Of a stretch of DNA of 64,000 nt, positions 7,863 to 18,106 are shown piece after piece. The translations under genes were made by a program, and so were the position numbers. The notes under the pieces were generated by a model that worked only from the letters and a program-made list of their open reading frames with translations, was not told the DNA's origin and did no database searches. Position 1 is the first letter of the stretch; each line of letters starts with the position of its first letter. Source of the DNA: Sulfitobacter sp. EhC04 (GTDB taxonomy: Bacteria; Pseudomonadota; Alphaproteobacteria; Rhodobacterales; Rhodobacteraceae); the NCBI RefSeq assembly GCF_001650875.1, contig NZ_LXYI01000045.1, positions 1-64,000 of the forward strand, in the 5' to 3' direction.

Positions 7863-9086
7863 ATGGACTACACGACAAAGCTGGATGAGGCGATTGCGCG
7901 TCTGCACGAAGAAGGTCGTTACCGCACGTTCATTGATATCGAGCGGCGCAACGGACATTTCCCCCATGCGGTCTGGACCCGTCCGGACGGGGCCGAACAG
8001 GACATCACCGTCTGGTGCGGAAACGACTATCTCGGCATGGGGCAGAACCCCATCGTTCTGGACGCCATGCAAGAAGCGTTGCAGGCCACCGGCGCGGGCT
8101 CGGGCGGGACACGCAACATTTCCGGCACCACGGTCTATCACAAGCGGCTTGAGGCGGAATTGGCCGATCTTCATGGCAAGGAAGGCGCGTTGCTGTTCAC
8201 CTCGGCCTATATCGCCAATGATGCTACGCTGTCGACCTTGCCCAAGCTTTTTCCGGGTCTGATCATCTATTCCGACGCGCTGAACCATGCCTCCATGATC
8301 GAGGGCGTGCGCCGCAATGGTGGGGCGAAACGTATTTTCCGGCACAACGACGTGGAACATCTGCGCCAGCTGCTTGAGGCCGACGACCCTGCCGCGCCCA
8401 AGCTGATCGCCTTTGAATCGATCTATTCGATGGACGGTGATTTTGGCCCGATCGAGGCAATCTGCGACCTGGCGGATGAATTCGGCGCGCTGACATACAT
8501 CGACGAAGTGCATGCTGTCGGCATGTACGGCCCACGCGGCGGCGGGGTTGCCGAACGCGACCGGCTGATGCACCGGCTGGACATCATCAACGGCACGCTG
8601 GCCAAGGCATTTGGCGTGATGGGCGGCTATATCGCGGCCTCTGCCAGGATGTGCGATGCGATCCGCTCCTATGCGCCCGGCTTTATCTTTACCACCTCGC
8701 TGCCGCCTGCGATTGCGGCGGGTGCTGCGGCTTCGGTGGCCTATCTCAAGCGGGCGACGGACCTGCGCGAAAAGCATCAGCAGCAGGCCAAGGCATTGAA
8801 ATTGCGGCTGAAAGGTCTGGGCCTGCCAATCATTGACCATGGCAGCCATATCGTGCCCGTGATGGTGGGCAACCCGGTTCATACCAAGCTGTTGTCTGAC
8901 ATGCTGCTGGAAGACCACGGCATTTATGTACAGCCGATAAACTATCCCACGGTGCCGCGCGGCACCGAGCGGCTGCGCTTTACCCCGTCCCCGGTTCACG
9001 GCCCGCGGGAAATGGATGCGCTGGTCCATGCGATGGACGGTTTGTGGTCGCATTGTGCGCTGAATCGTGCCGAAGCCGCTGGCTAA
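7863..9086 (+). CDS. hemA: 5-aminolevulinate synthase
   Basis: 407 residues, exactly the length of Rhodobacter HemA. It catalyses glycine + succinyl-CoA to 5-aminolevulinate, CO2 and CoA, the first step of the C4 (Shemin) tetrapyrrole route. It is a fold type I PLP enzyme of the alpha-oxoamine synthase family: [10 protein letters not shown] at 51-60, [14 protein letters not shown] at 76-89, the PLP Asp in [12 protein letters not shown] (Asp214), and Lys248 in NGTLAKAFG forming the internal aldimine. The start ATG 7863 has GGAGAGG just upstream, although the frame is open to 7773. There is no N-terminal heme regulatory Cys-Pro motif. Its presence fits an alphaproteobacterium. Confidence 0.97.
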   Translation: MDYTTKLDEAIARLHEEGRYRTFIDIERRNGHFPHAVWTRPDGAEQDITVWCGNDYLGMGQNPIVLDAMQEALQATGAGSGGTRNISGTTVYHKRLEAELADLHGKEGALLFTSAYIANDATLSTLPKLFPGLIIYSDALNHASMIEGVRRNGGAKRIFRHNDVEHLRQLLEADDPAAPKLIAFESIYSMDGDFGPIEAICDLADEFGALTYIDEVHAVGMYGPRGGGVAERDRLMHRLDIINGTLAKAFGVMGGYIAASARMCDAIRSYAPGFIFTTSLPPAIAAGAAASVAYLKRATDLREKHQQQAKALKLRLKGLGLPIIDHGSHIVPVMVGNPVHTKLLSDMLLEDHGIYVQPINYPTVPRGTERLRFTPSPVHGPREMDALVHAMDGLWSHCALNRAEAAG

Positions 9087-9208
9087 GCAGCTAAAACTCG
9101 TATTGCCCGTTGCCTTGTGCTAGTTTTGACTTAACAAAAGGTCAGACTCGAATCGGCTGCACGGTATCGGGTTAAGGCTGCAGGCATAGAAACGACGGGG
9201 CATGGCAT

Positions 9209-10477
9209 ATGATCGGGCGTTGGTCCTCCAAGGTCATAGAAGACGAGATAGTTGAACCCAAAGGGTTTGACGACTTTGACCTGCGCCTGGGCGATGTCAT
9301 GCGCGGTGAACGCGCCACCATGGGCAAATCCCTGCTGGATGTTCAGCGCGAACTGCGGATCAAGGCCTCCTATATCGCCGCCATCGAAAATGCCGACCCG
9401 GATGCCTTTGACACGCCCGGTTTCATCGCCGGTTACGTGCGGTCCTATGCGCGCTACCTGAACATGGACCCTGACAAGGCCTTTACGTCGTTTTGCACCG
9501 AATCCGGTTTTGCCGTGGCGCATGGGATGTCCGCCGAAGCCTCGGTGATCAAGAAACCCAGCTTTGAAGAACGCCGCAAGCGCCCGTCGGAGGCTGATCT
9601 TTTTGCGCGTCCGAACACGCCTTTCACCCCCGTTGCGGACAGTATCCTCAGCCGGATCGAACCCTCTGCCATCGGGTCGATGCTGGTGCTGGTCGTGCTG
9701 ATCGGTGCCATCGGGTTCGGCGGGTGGAGCGTGTTGCAGGAAGTGCAGCGCGTGCAGGTCGCCCCGGTGGACCAGACCCCCGTTGTCCTGTCGGATCTCG
9801 ATCCGCTGGACGGTGCGCTGTCGGCGGCACCCGAAACCGGCGGTTCCTCGGACGCGCCGGAAGCCATTGACGCGCCCCGCGCCGATGCGCTGGACCGGCT
9901 CTATCGCCCGCAGGCGCTGGATGTGCCTGTGCTGGTCGCCCGCGACGCCCCGATTTCCACCATTGACCCGCGCTCTGTCGGGAATTTCCCGGACCTGTCC
10001 ACCACCGGGTCGCCTGCCGTGATCCAGACCGCAGACCTGACGCTGGATGCTGTGCCGGGGACGCTTGGTCAGGGTGGTGCCGTCCCACAGGTTGTGGAAG
10101 GGGCCGCAGGGACCGTGCGCATGGTTGCCGCTTATCCGTCCTGGGTGCGTGTGACGGCTGCAAATGGCTCTGTCATCTTTGAAAAGGTGATGAACAAGGG
10201 CGATACCTACGATATTCCCGCCACGGAAGAGCCGCCAACCCTGCGCACCGGGGAATCCGGGGCGCTCTATTTCGCGCTGGCGGATGCCTGTGTCGGCCCG
10301 GTGGGTGCGCGCGGTGCCATCACGTCGAACCTGCCGCTGCATCACGAAGCGCTTGCTGAACTCTACGCGCCGGTCGACCCGACGCAGGAGCAACCGCTGA
10401 GCCGGATGTTTGCCGACCTTGCGGGCAGCGACATCGACCCCGCGATACTGGCGGCGATGCCCTGCCAGACCCGGTAG
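9209..10477 (+). CDS. RodZ-like protein (helix-turn-helix, one transmembrane helix, DUF4115)
   Basis: 422 residues. A cytoplasmic HTH_25/RodZ-type helix-turn-helix is at about residues 22-95 (FDLRLGDVMRGERATMGKSL, then LRIKASYIAAIENADPDAF). A single membrane helix is at about 152-174, a proline/aspartate-rich periplasmic linker at 180-300, and a DUF4115 domain at about 305-375 (WVRVTAANGSVIFEKVMNKG). RodZ links the MreB cytoskeleton to the rod complex. The position directly before ispG is shared with many proteobacteria. The helix-turn-helix of RodZ proteins mainly binds MreB rather than DNA, though this protein may have either role. Confidence 0.82.
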   Translation: MIGRWSSKVIEDEIVEPKGFDDFDLRLGDVMRGERATMGKSLLDVQRELRIKASYIAAIENADPDAFDTPGFIAGYVRSYARYLNMDPDKAFTSFCTESGFAVAHGMSAEASVIKKPSFEERRKRPSEADLFARPNTPFTPVADSILSRIEPSAIGSMLVLVVLIGAIGFGGWSVLQEVQRVQVAPVDQTPVVLSDLDPLDGALSAAPETGGSSDAPEAIDAPRADALDRLYRPQALDVPVLVARDAPISTIDPRSVGNFPDLSTTGSPAVIQTADLTLDAVPGTLGQGGAVPQVVEGAAGTVRMVAAYPSWVRVTAANGSVIFEKVMNKGDTYDIPATEEPPTLRTGESGALYFALADACVGPVGARGAITSNLPLHHEALAELYAPVDPTQEQPLSRMFADLAGSDIDPAILAAMPCQTR

Positions 10478-10556
10478 AACAACCGGTCACACCCATTGCG
10501 AACAGACTGCCGAATGTCTAGGTTCCCGATGAATTCGCAAGCCTCGGGAAGCCGTA

Positions 10557-11681
10557 ATGTCGCTCAATCACATACGTCCATGGCGCAATATCTACCGTCG
10601 TAAAAGCCGTCAGATCATGGTGGGCAATGTCCCAGTGGGGGGCGATGCGCCGATCACGGTCCAGACTATGACCAACACGCTGACCACCGACGTGAAGGCG
10701 ACGATTGCGCAGGTGCAGGCGGCGGCGGATGCGGGCGCGGATATCGTGCGCATCTCGGTCCCGGACGAGGCATCTTCCAGGGCGCTGCGGCAGATCGTGC
10801 CGGAGGTCTCCGTGCCGATCGTGGCCGACATCCATTTCCACTACAAACGCGGGATCGAAGCGGCAGAGGCGGGCGCGGCCTGCCTGCGCATCAATCCCGG
10901 CAACATCGGTGACGAGAAACGCGTGCGCGAGGTCATCAAGGCCGCGCGCGATCACAATTGTTCGATCCGCATCGGGGTAAATGCAGGCTCGCTGGAACGC
11001 CACCTGCTGGAAAAATACGGCGAACCCTGCCCGGACGCGATGGTGGAAAGCGGTCTGGACCACATCAAGATATTGCAGGACAACGATTTTCACGAATTCA
11101 AGATCAGCTGCAAGGCTTCTGACGTCTTCATGGCCGCCGCCGCCTATCAGCAACTGGCAGAGGCCACGGATGCGCCCATTCATCTCGGGATCACAGAGGC
11201 GGGGGGGCTGACCTCCGGCACCATCAAATCGGCCATCGGGCTGGGCAACCTGCTGTGGATGGGCATCGGCGACACGATCCGCGTCAGCCTGTCTGCCGAC
11301 CCGGTGGAAGAGGTCAAGGTCGGCTATGAAATTCTGAAATCGCTGGGCCTGCGGCACCGGGGCGTGAACATCATTTCCTGCCCCAGCTGCGCGCGCCAGG
11401 GCTTTGACGTGATCAAGACGGTCGAGGCGCTGGAAAAGCGGCTGGACCACATCAAGACGCCCATGAGCCTCAGCATCATCGGCTGTGTGGTCAATGGCCC
11501 GGGTGAGGCGCTGATGACCGATGTGGGCTTTACCGGCGGCGGGGCGGGTTCCGGGATGGTCTATCTTGCGGGCAAGCAGAGCCACAAACTGGGCAATGAC
11601 GGCATGATCGACCATATCGTCGAACAGGTTGAAAAACGCGCCGCCGAGATCGACGCGCAAGAGGTCGAGGCGGCGGAGTAA
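10557..11681 (+). CDS. ispG: 4-hydroxy-3-methylbut-2-en-1-yl diphosphate synthase, flavodoxin type
   Basis: 374 residues, the two-domain bacterial form (TIM barrel plus 4Fe-4S domain). It reductively converts MEcPP to HMBPP in the MEP isoprenoid pathway. Cluster ligands are Cys275 and Cys278 in [10 protein letters not shown], Cys310 in GCVVNGPGE and the neighbouring Glu317 of the same motif. N-terminal residues [19 protein letters not shown] and TMTNTLTTD are characteristic. It follows the RodZ-like gene by 79 bases and is probably co-transcribed with it, a conserved gene order. Confidence 0.97.
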   Translation: MSLNHIRPWRNIYRRKSRQIMVGNVPVGGDAPITVQTMTNTLTTDVKATIAQVQAAADAGADIVRISVPDEASSRALRQIVPEVSVPIVADIHFHYKRGIEAAEAGAACLRINPGNIGDEKRVREVIKAARDHNCSIRIGVNAGSLERHLLEKYGEPCPDAMVESGLDHIKILQDNDFHEFKISCKASDVFMAAAAYQQLAEATDAPIHLGITEAGGLTSGTIKSAIGLGNLLWMGIGDTIRVSLSADPVEEVKVGYEILKSLGLRHRGVNIISCPSCARQGFDVIKTVEALEKRLDHIKTPMSLSIIGCVVNGPGEALMTDVGFTGGGAGSGMVYLAGKQSHKLGNDGMIDHIVEQVEKRAAEIDAQEVEAAE

Positions 11682-12167
11682 TCAGCCCAGGTAACGCCGC
11701 AAGACCACGGGCGGGATGTGGCCCCGCAGGATCATGCCGGGCAGTACGTAAAAGGGCAGGTCTGCCATCCCCAGTCTCTCTGCCAGCGCCGCCGAAGTTG
11801 GGTTTGCAACGTCATGCAAGGTGAATGTCGCCCCGTAATCTTTTGATATTGCGCGCATTTCATTCACCGCCCTCGTGCATTCCGCGCAATCGGTTCCGAT
11901 GAACAGGGCAATCTGGCGATCAACCAGAATTTCAGTCTCCAACGCGCGCAAAAGCTGTTGATCGTCTTCGATCTCTTGCCGGATTTCCTGTGCAGCAGGA
12001 TTTTGCGGATTCAGCGCCCGGTCGACGATTTGCGGCTCAGCCAGCAGCAGCGCCCTGATCTCAGCGCGAAATGCGGCACGTTCCGCCGCCGTCAGATTGA
12101 AGATATCCGATTCAGCCCAGCCGGGACCGGCCGCTAGAAAGGCGGCCAACATCAGGGTTTTGTGCAA
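11682..12167 (-). CDS. periplasmic thioredoxin-fold protein with CAEC site, short paralogue of its DsbA-like neighbour
   Basis: 161 residues with a signal peptide (about 1-18, ending GPGWA-ES). Residues 25-50 (LTAAERAAFRAEIRALLLAEP) repeat the N-terminal helical region of the adjacent DsbA-like protein. A minimal thioredoxin fold follows, with Cys94-Ala-Glu-Cys97 and a cis-proline candidate in ADLPFYVLP. The usual DsbA helical insertion is absent. The tandem arrangement, three bases after the neighbour's stop, suggests partial duplication and a shared task, for example a reductase or partner for the larger protein. The redox direction is not predictable. It ends exactly at the ispG stop on the other strand. 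Confidence 0.72.
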   Translation of the reverse strand: MHKTLMLAAFLAAGPGWAESDIFNLTAAERAAFRAEIRALLLAEPQIVDRALNPQNPAAQEIRQEIEDDQQLLRALETEILVDRQIALFIGTDCAECTRAVNEMRAISKDYGATFTLHDVANPTSAALAERLGMADLPFYVLPGMILRGHIPPVVLRRYLG

Positions 12168-12170
12168 GGG

Positions 12171-12926
12171 TCATCCCCGTTTGTCGTCCACGATGGCGCG
12201 CATCTGGTCGTAGGGCAGGTAGCCGCGCAGCATTTCGTCGTGCACCACAAAGGTCGGCGTGCCGGAAATCTGCAGGGTCTGCGCCAGCGCGCGGGTCTGC
12301 GCGATCTCTTGCGTCACCTCTTTGCTGTCCATCTGCGCCTCGATGGCGTCCGCATCCAGTTCCAGCGTTTCTGCCATCCGGCGCATTGCCGGCACGGTGA
12401 CAGAGCCGCTATAGGCCATCAGCGCGTCGTTCATCGCCTTGTAGGCATCGCCGCCTGCCACCTGTTTGGTCGCGATGGCAAAGCGTGAGGCGAGCACGGA
12501 TTCGTCACCCAGAATCGGCAGTTCCTTGACGATGATGCGGATGTTTCCGTCTGTTTCCAGCAGTTTGGCCACTTCGCCATGGGCGCGTTTGCAATAGCCG
12601 CAGCGGTAATCGAGGAATTCGACCAGCGTGATGTCGCCTTCCAGATTGCCCCCGACCCAGGAATAGCCATCGTCAAAGATCGCATCGGCGTTGTCCGAGA
12701 CCATGTTCACATCGGCTTCGGCCTGTGCTTCGGCTTCGCGGGTTTGCAGCAGTTCGACCGCTTCCATGATTACCTGCGGGTTGTCCATCAGATAGGCGCG
12801 CACCTCGGCCCGGAATTGCGCGCGTTCCGCGTCTGTCAGTTCGGTCAGGTCCATGGCGCTGGCGGGCAGGGCCAGGGCGGCGGCAAGGACGACGGCAGAG
12901 ACAGGGGCGATCAGGCGGGGCATCAT
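12171..12926 (-). CDS. DsbA-family thiol:disulfide interchange protein (ScsC-like N-terminus)
   Basis: 251 residues with a signal peptide (about 1-24, ending PASA-MD). An N-terminal helical segment (LTDAERAQFRAEVRAYLMDNP) typical of ScsC-like DsbA proteins supports multimerisation in known members. A DsbA thioredoxin domain starts near residue 98 with active site Cys109-Gly-Tyr-Cys112 (LDYRCGYCKRAH), and a cis-proline loop occurs in ISGTPTFVV. CGYC is typical of DsbG/ScsC-type sites. It is divergent from the aminotransferase gene and followed by its short paralogue, with a three-base gap. A dsbB gene occurs 40 kb away in the window. Confidence 0.9.
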   Translation of the reverse strand: MMPRLIAPVSAVVLAAALALPASAMDLTELTDAERAQFRAEVRAYLMDNPQVIMEAVELLQTREAEAQAEADVNMVSDNADAIFDDGYSWVGGNLEGDITLVEFLDYRCGYCKRAHGEVAKLLETDGNIRIIVKELPILGDESVLASRFAIATKQVAGGDAYKAMNDALMAYSGSVTVPAMRRMAETLELDADAIEAQMDSKEVTQEIAQTRALAQTLQISGTPTFVVHDEMLRGYLPYDQMRAIVDDKRG

Positions 12927-13005
12927 GGCAAATCTTTCCTAGGGGCGCGGGTTGACGGCGCACCGATGACAGGGTGAAACGTTGCGCAACATTAGGAGCA
13001 AGCCC

Positions 13006-14148
13006 ATGCGAAGTTCAACCCGGTCGGCTGTCGATCCCTTTATTGTGATGGATGTGATGCAGGCCGCCTCGGCAGCAGAGGCCGCGGGCCGTCATATCAT
13101 CCATATGGAAGTCGGACAGCCCGGCACCGGCGCGCCCCAGGGCGCGGTGGCGGCGCTGGGGCAGGCGATGGAGCAGGGGGCACTGGGCTATACTGTCGCG
13201 CTGGGGCTGCCCGCGCTGCGCGCGCGCATCGCGCAGATGTATGGCGACTGGTACAACGTCGATCTTGATCCGGGCCGGGTGGTGATCACGCCGGGGTCTT
13301 CGGGGGCGTTCATTCTGGCCTTCACCGCGCTTTTCGATACCGGCGACAGGGTTGGCATCGGCGCGCCGGGCTATCCCAGCTACCGCCAGATCCTCAAGGC
13401 GCTGGCATTGCAACCGGTGGACCTGCCCACATCGCCACAGAACCGCTATCAGCCTGTTCCGGCTGACTTTTCCGGCATGGACCTGGCCGGGTTGATGGTC
13501 GCTTCACCCGCCAATCCCACCGGCACCATGCTGGACCGCGACGCGATTGCGGCGCTGGTCGGGGCCTGCGACGCGGCGGGCACCTCGTTTATCTCGGACG
13601 AGATTTATCACGGCATCGAATATGACAAGAAGGCGGTCACCGCGCTTGAGGTCACCGATGACTGCTATGTGATCAACTCGTTTTCCAAGTATTTCTCCAT
13701 GACCGGCTGGCGCGTGGGCTGGATGGTGGTGCCCGAGGATCATGTGCGCGTGATTGAGCGGATTGCGCAGAACATGTTCATCTGCGCGCCCCATGCCAGC
13801 CAGATCGCAGCACTGGCCGCGATGGAATGCGATGGTGAGTTGCAGGGCAACATGGATGTCTACCGCGCCAACCGCGCGCTGATGCTGGAGGGGTTGATCG
13901 AGGCCGGGTTTACCAAGATCGCACCGCCAGATGGTGCGTTCTATGTCTATGCCGATGTCTCTGACCTGACCAGTGACAGCCGCAGCTTTGCCGCAGAAAT
14001 CCTTGAAAAGGCGGGGGTTTCGGTGACGCCGGGGCTTGATTTCGACCCGGCGCGGGGGCTGTCGACCTTGCGGTTCTCCTATGCCCGCAGCACGGCGGAT
14101 ATTGCCGAAGGGCTGGCGCGGCTCAAGGCCTTCATGGCGGCGCGCTGA
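13006..14148 (+). CDS. class I/II PLP-dependent aminotransferase
   Basis: 380 residues, fold type I. Motifs: MEVGQPGTGAP (35-45), SPANPTGTMLD with the carboxylate-binding Asn (168-178), the PLP Asp in FISDEIYHGIEY, Lys228 in NSFSKYFSMTGWRVG as the Schiff-base lysine, and a late Arg in LRFSYARS. It belongs to the aspartate aminotransferase-like class; the amino donor is not identifiable. The start at 13006 has AGGAG seven bases upstream, whereas a TTG 24 bases earlier has none. It is divergent from the DsbA-like gene and followed 62 bases later by the cell-wall amidase gene. Confidence 0.9.
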   Translation: MRSSTRSAVDPFIVMDVMQAASAAEAAGRHIIHMEVGQPGTGAPQGAVAALGQAMEQGALGYTVALGLPALRARIAQMYGDWYNVDLDPGRVVITPGSSGAFILAFTALFDTGDRVGIGAPGYPSYRQILKALALQPVDLPTSPQNRYQPVPADFSGMDLAGLMVASPANPTGTMLDRDAIAALVGACDAAGTSFISDEIYHGIEYDKKAVTALEVTDDCYVINSFSKYFSMTGWRVGWMVVPEDHVRVIERIAQNMFICAPHASQIAALAAMECDGELQGNMDVYRANRALMLEGLIEAGFTKIAPPDGAFYVYADVSDLTSDSRSFAAEILEKAGVSVTPGLDFDPARGLSTLRFSYARSTADIAEGLARLKAFMAAR

Positions 14149-14210
14149 GGCTGGCGGCAGGGCGGCATTGGTGCTACCTTTGCCACAACAACAGCGTCAA
14201 GCGGTGGCAC

Positions 14211-15425
14211 ATGCGGGCATTATTTTCGACATTTCTGGCTTTGATCCTTTGGGCGGCACCCGCCCCGGCACAGGAACTGACCGCGCTGGCCCGTGTGGAC
14301 GGCGCGCGCAGCGAAATCACCGATGGCTGGTTCGGCAAGACCGATATCTCGCTGGGCCTGAGCCAGGGGGTGCCGTTCCGGGTGTTCCTGCTGGATGATC
14401 CCGCGCGGCTGGTGGTCGATTTCCGCGAGGCCGACTGGGCCGGGATCACCCCGCAGATGTTGCTCGCTGAACCGGGCCGGGTGTCGGCGGTGCGGTTTGG
14501 CGCGTTCCAGCCCGGCTGGTCGCGGCTGGTGGCGGATCTGGCGGTGCCGATGATCCCGACCGAGATCGGCATGCCGGTGGACGCAGCCAGCGGGAATGCA
14601 ACGCTTGAAATTGCCCTGAAGGAAGTGGACGCCGAAGCCTATAAAGCCGCCGCCGGTGCGCCGGTGGACCCGGCCTGGACCAAGGCGCTGGTCGCTCCGC
14701 CCAGGCCCAAGGGAACGGAAAAGGACCGTTTCGTGGTGGTTCTGGACCCCGGCCATGGTGGCATCGACCCCGGCGCGGAAAGCGACGGGATCGCCGAAAA
14801 GGACCTGATGCTGAGTTTCGCGCGGGCGCTGCGCGACACGCTGGTGCGCGCAGGCGTCGAGGCGGTGCTGACCCGTGACGAAGATATCTTTGTCGCACTT
14901 GAACACCGCGTTGCCATCGCCCATCAGCAGGACGCCGATCTGTTCATCTCGCTTCATGCCGACAGCCTCAGCCAGGGCGGGGCCAAGGGTGCCACCGTCT
15001 ATACCCTGTCGGATGCGGCCAGCGATGCGGCAACGGAACATCTGGCGTCGCGCCACAACCGGGCCGACATCATTGCGGGCGCTGACCTGACCGGCTCCGA
15101 CGATCAGGTGGCAGGCGTCCTGCTGGACCTTGCCCGACAAGAGACAGAGCCGCGATCCGCCGCCCTGGCGCAGGTGTTGGTGGAGGGCATGACCAAGGCG
15201 GGCGGCCCGATGAACCGCCGACCGATGCGCCGCGCGGGCTTTTCGGTGCTGAAATCTGCCGACATCCCGTCGGTGCTGATCGAAGTGGGGTTCCTCAGCA
15301 ACGAACGCGACCTGAACAACCTGCGCGACCCGGTGTGGCGGTCGGTCATGGTCAACGGTCTGGCGGATGCGATTCTGGCATGGCGCGACGCGGATGAGGC
15401 CCGCGCCCCGCTGGTGCGACAATAA
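14211..15425 (+). CDS. N-acetylmuramoyl-L-alanine amidase (AMIN + Amidase_3)
   Basis: 404 residues. Signal peptide (1-20, ending APAPA-QE), an AMIN domain for septal peptidoglycan targeting (about 25-145) and an Amidase_3 catalytic domain (about 175-395). Zinc and catalytic residues lie in VLDPGHGGIDPGAES (first His), in LFISLHADS (second His) and in SVLIEVGFLSNERD (catalytic Glu). It cleaves the lactoyl-alanine amide bond of peptidoglycan, acting in the periplasm at division. It precedes a PBP1A gene by 121 bases, giving a cell-wall pair. A small CTGGGC/GCCCAG hairpin (15443-15462) lies between the two. Confidence 0.93.
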   Translation: MRALFSTFLALILWAAPAPAQELTALARVDGARSEITDGWFGKTDISLGLSQGVPFRVFLLDDPARLVVDFREADWAGITPQMLLAEPGRVSAVRFGAFQPGWSRLVADLAVPMIPTEIGMPVDAASGNATLEIALKEVDAEAYKAAAGAPVDPAWTKALVAPPRPKGTEKDRFVVVLDPGHGGIDPGAESDGIAEKDLMLSFARALRDTLVRAGVEAVLTRDEDIFVALEHRVAIAHQQDADLFISLHADSLSQGGAKGATVYTLSDAASDAATEHLASRHNRADIIAGADLTGSDDQVAGVLLDLARQETEPRSAALAQVLVEGMTKAGGPMNRRPMRRAGFSVLKSADIPSVLIEVGFLSNERDLNNLRDPVWRSVMVNGLADAILAWRDADEARAPLVRQ

Positions 15426-15546
15426 CACCGCGTTCTTAGGCTCTGGGCGGTAAACAGCCCAGTGAAGGGGCTTTGCTGTTTTGACCATTCCGGCGCGGAC
15501 AGATATAAGTTCGCAGAGTTTTCCGTGACCAGAAGGGCTATGCGCC

Positions 15547-18099
15547 GTGTTCCGATTCATCCTGTCATTCTTTGGCGGCATCTTTACGACCCTGACGATG
15601 AGCATCGGCATGGTGGCGCTGACCATTGGTGCGATCTTCTGGATGTACGGGCGCGACCTGCCCAGCCATGAAAGCCTTGCGCAATATACGCCGCCGACGA
15701 TCAGCCGGATCTATTCGGGGCAGGGCCGCCTGATTGACGAATTCGCCAAGGAGCGCCGCCTGTTCGCCCCTGCCGACACGATCCCCGATCTGGTGAAACA
15801 GGCGTTCATTTCCGCCGAGGACAAGAATTTCTACAGCCACGAAGGCTATGACCTGCGTGGCATCGCGGCGGCGGCCATTGATGCGGTGAAATCGCGGGGG
15901 CGCGACGTGCGCGGTGCCTCCACCATCACCCAACAGGTGATGAAGAACTTCCTGCTGTCCGGCGACCGCCGGGCGGAGCGCAAGATCAAGGAAATCATCC
16001 TTGCCGCGCGGTTGGAAGAATCGCTGCCGAAGGAAAAGATCCTGGAGCTTTACCTGAACGAGATTTTCCTCGGACAGAACTCCTATGGTGTGGCAGCGGC
16101 CAGCCAGACCTATTTCAACAAGACATTGGCCGAACTGGCCCCGCATGAGGCCGCCTTTCTGGCCTCGCTGCCCAAGGCCCCGTCGGATTACCACCCGGTG
16201 CGCCGCAAGGACCGTCTGATCGCCCGGCGCAACTATGTGCTGAAGGAGATGGAGGACAACGGCTACATCTCTGAAGCGGTCTACGAAAGCGAGCGTGCGC
16301 AGCCGCTGCGGTCGGTCCAGAACGGCGATTTCGAAAGCTTCAAGGCGGAACTGCCGCCGCGCGATTACTTCACCGATGAAATCCGCCGCCAGTTGTCCAA
16401 TGACTTTGGCGAGGGCGAGTTCTTTACCGGCGGGCTGACCGTGCGGGCGACCATCGACAACGAGATGCAGCCGATTGCCGCCAATGCCCTGCGCCTTCAG
16501 CTTGAGCAATACGACCGGGGACGTGGTGTCTGGAACGGCACCGGCAAGAAAATCGCGGCGGAACAGCTGACGTCGGAGGAAAGCTGGCGTGCTGCGCTGG
16601 CGGACATCCGCGTGCCGCGCGACATCGACCTTGAGAACCAATGGTATCCGGCTGTGGTGCTGGACGTCGGTGACAGCGATGCGCGCATCGGCATCGAGGG
16701 GATCGAGGAAGACGCGGATGGCCACTGGATTCCGGCCAAGGATGTGCAATGGGCGCGCAAGCGACTGGAAAACGGCAAGCTGGCCAGCAAGGCGCGTGTC
16801 GCCGGTGATCTGGTTGCGGTCGGCGATGTGGTGCTGGTGCGCCGGATGACGGCGGATGCGGATGGAGCGTTTATTCGCTGGACACTGCGGCAGGTGCCGG
16901 AAGTGCAGGGCGCATTTGTCGCGATGGACGTGAACACAGGCCGCGTGATCGCCATGCAGGGCGGATTTTCCTACCAGGATTCGGTCTTTAACCGGGCGAC
17001 GCAGGCACAGCGGCAGCCGGGGTCGTCCTTCAAGCCGTTCGTCTATGCCGCGGCGCTCGATTCCGGCTATAGCCCCGCCACCATCGTGGTGGATGCGCCG
17101 ATCGAGATCAACACGCCGCAGGGCGTCTGGCGGCCCCGGAACTCTTCCAACAAGTTCTACGGGCCAACGCCGCTGCGCACCGGCATCGAACAGTCGCGCA
17201 ACCTGATGACGATCCGGCTGGCCCAGGAGGTCGGGATGGATGTGGTGGGCAGCTATGCCGAACGCTTTGGCGTCTACGACGATCTTGCCCCGGTGCTGGC
17301 CAACGCGCTGGGAAGCCAGGAGACCACGCTCTACCAGATGGCCGCAGCCTATGCGATGTTCGCCAACGGTGGTGAGCGGGTGCAGCCCACCCTGGTGGAC
17401 CGGGTGCAGGACCGCTATGGGCGCACCGTGTACCAACACGACCAGCGCATCTGCAACGATTGCAAAATGGCAAGTCTTGCACCGGGGACCGCCCCGCGCA
17501 TCATCTCGAACCGCGAGCGTGTGATGGACCCGGTCACAGCCTATCAGCTGACGTCGATGATGAAGGGCGTGGTGGATCGGGGCACGGCGGCGGGGGCGAT
17601 CAACCTGCCGGTGCCGATTGCGGGCAAGACCGGCACAACCAACGATGCCAAGGACGTGTGGTTCATCGGCTTTTCGTCCAATGTTGTTGCGGGCTGCTAC
17701 ATCGGCTTCGACAATCCCAGGTCGCTGGGGCGCAGTGCCTATGGTGCCAGCATGTGCGGTCCGGTGTTCCAGCGCTTCATGAGCGAGGCCGTCAAGAAAT
17801 ACGGCGGCGGTGACTTCAAGGTGCCGGAACTGTGCAATTTCATCAAGATCGACCGTTTCTCGGGCGCGCGGCTGAGTGACAGCGCATCGGGCGGCAATGT
17901 CGTGTCCGAATGTTTCCGCGATGGCGAGGAGCCGATTTTCGGCATCACCTTCGATGGCGGTTTTGCCATGGGGGCCGATCTGCCGCTGGTCGAGGAACTG
18001 GGACAGGCCTCGCGGCAGGTCACCACCTCTACCGGGCGCAAGGCGACCGTCGGGCCGAAGGCGAGCTTTGGCACGCTGTCCTCGGGCGGTCTTTATTGA
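15547..18099 (+). CDS. mrcA: penicillin-binding protein 1A (bifunctional transglycosylase/transpeptidase)
   Basis: 850 residues, class A PBP. An N-terminal membrane anchor (about 5-30) is followed by a GT51 transglycosylase domain (about 55-235: EDKNFYSHEGYD with catalytic Glu, RGASTITQQVMKN, EILELYLN-type motif). An OB-fold PCB_OB insertion (about 310-450) marks the 1A subtype. The transpeptidase has SSFK in QRQPGSSFKPF, SRN in EQSRNLMT and KTGT in IAGKTGTTND. It starts with GTG at 15547. It polymerises and cross-links peptidoglycan on the periplasmic face. The upstream amidase gene suggests co-regulation. Confidence 0.95.
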   Translation: MFRFILSFFGGIFTTLTMSIGMVALTIGAIFWMYGRDLPSHESLAQYTPPTISRIYSGQGRLIDEFAKERRLFAPADTIPDLVKQAFISAEDKNFYSHEGYDLRGIAAAAIDAVKSRGRDVRGASTITQQVMKNFLLSGDRRAERKIKEIILAARLEESLPKEKILELYLNEIFLGQNSYGVAAASQTYFNKTLAELAPHEAAFLASLPKAPSDYHPVRRKDRLIARRNYVLKEMEDNGYISEAVYESERAQPLRSVQNGDFESFKAELPPRDYFTDEIRRQLSNDFGEGEFFTGGLTVRATIDNEMQPIAANALRLQLEQYDRGRGVWNGTGKKIAAEQLTSEESWRAALADIRVPRDIDLENQWYPAVVLDVGDSDARIGIEGIEEDADGHWIPAKDVQWARKRLENGKLASKARVAGDLVAVGDVVLVRRMTADADGAFIRWTLRQVPEVQGAFVAMDVNTGRVIAMQGGFSYQDSVFNRATQAQRQPGSSFKPFVYAAALDSGYSPATIVVDAPIEINTPQGVWRPRNSSNKFYGPTPLRTGIEQSRNLMTIRLAQEVGMDVVGSYAERFGVYDDLAPVLANALGSQETTLYQMAAAYAMFANGGERVQPTLVDRVQDRYGRTVYQHDQRICNDCKMASLAPGTAPRIISNRERVMDPVTAYQLTSMMKGVVDRGTAAGAINLPVPIAGKTGTTNDAKDVWFIGFSSNVVAGCYIGFDNPRSLGRSAYGASMCGPVFQRFMSEAVKKYGGGDFKVPELCNFIKIDRFSGARLSDSASGGNVVSECFRDGEEPIFGITFDGGFAMGADLPLVEELGQASRQVTTSTGRKATVGPKASFGTLSSGGLY

Positions 18100-18106
18100 C
18101 AGACGC

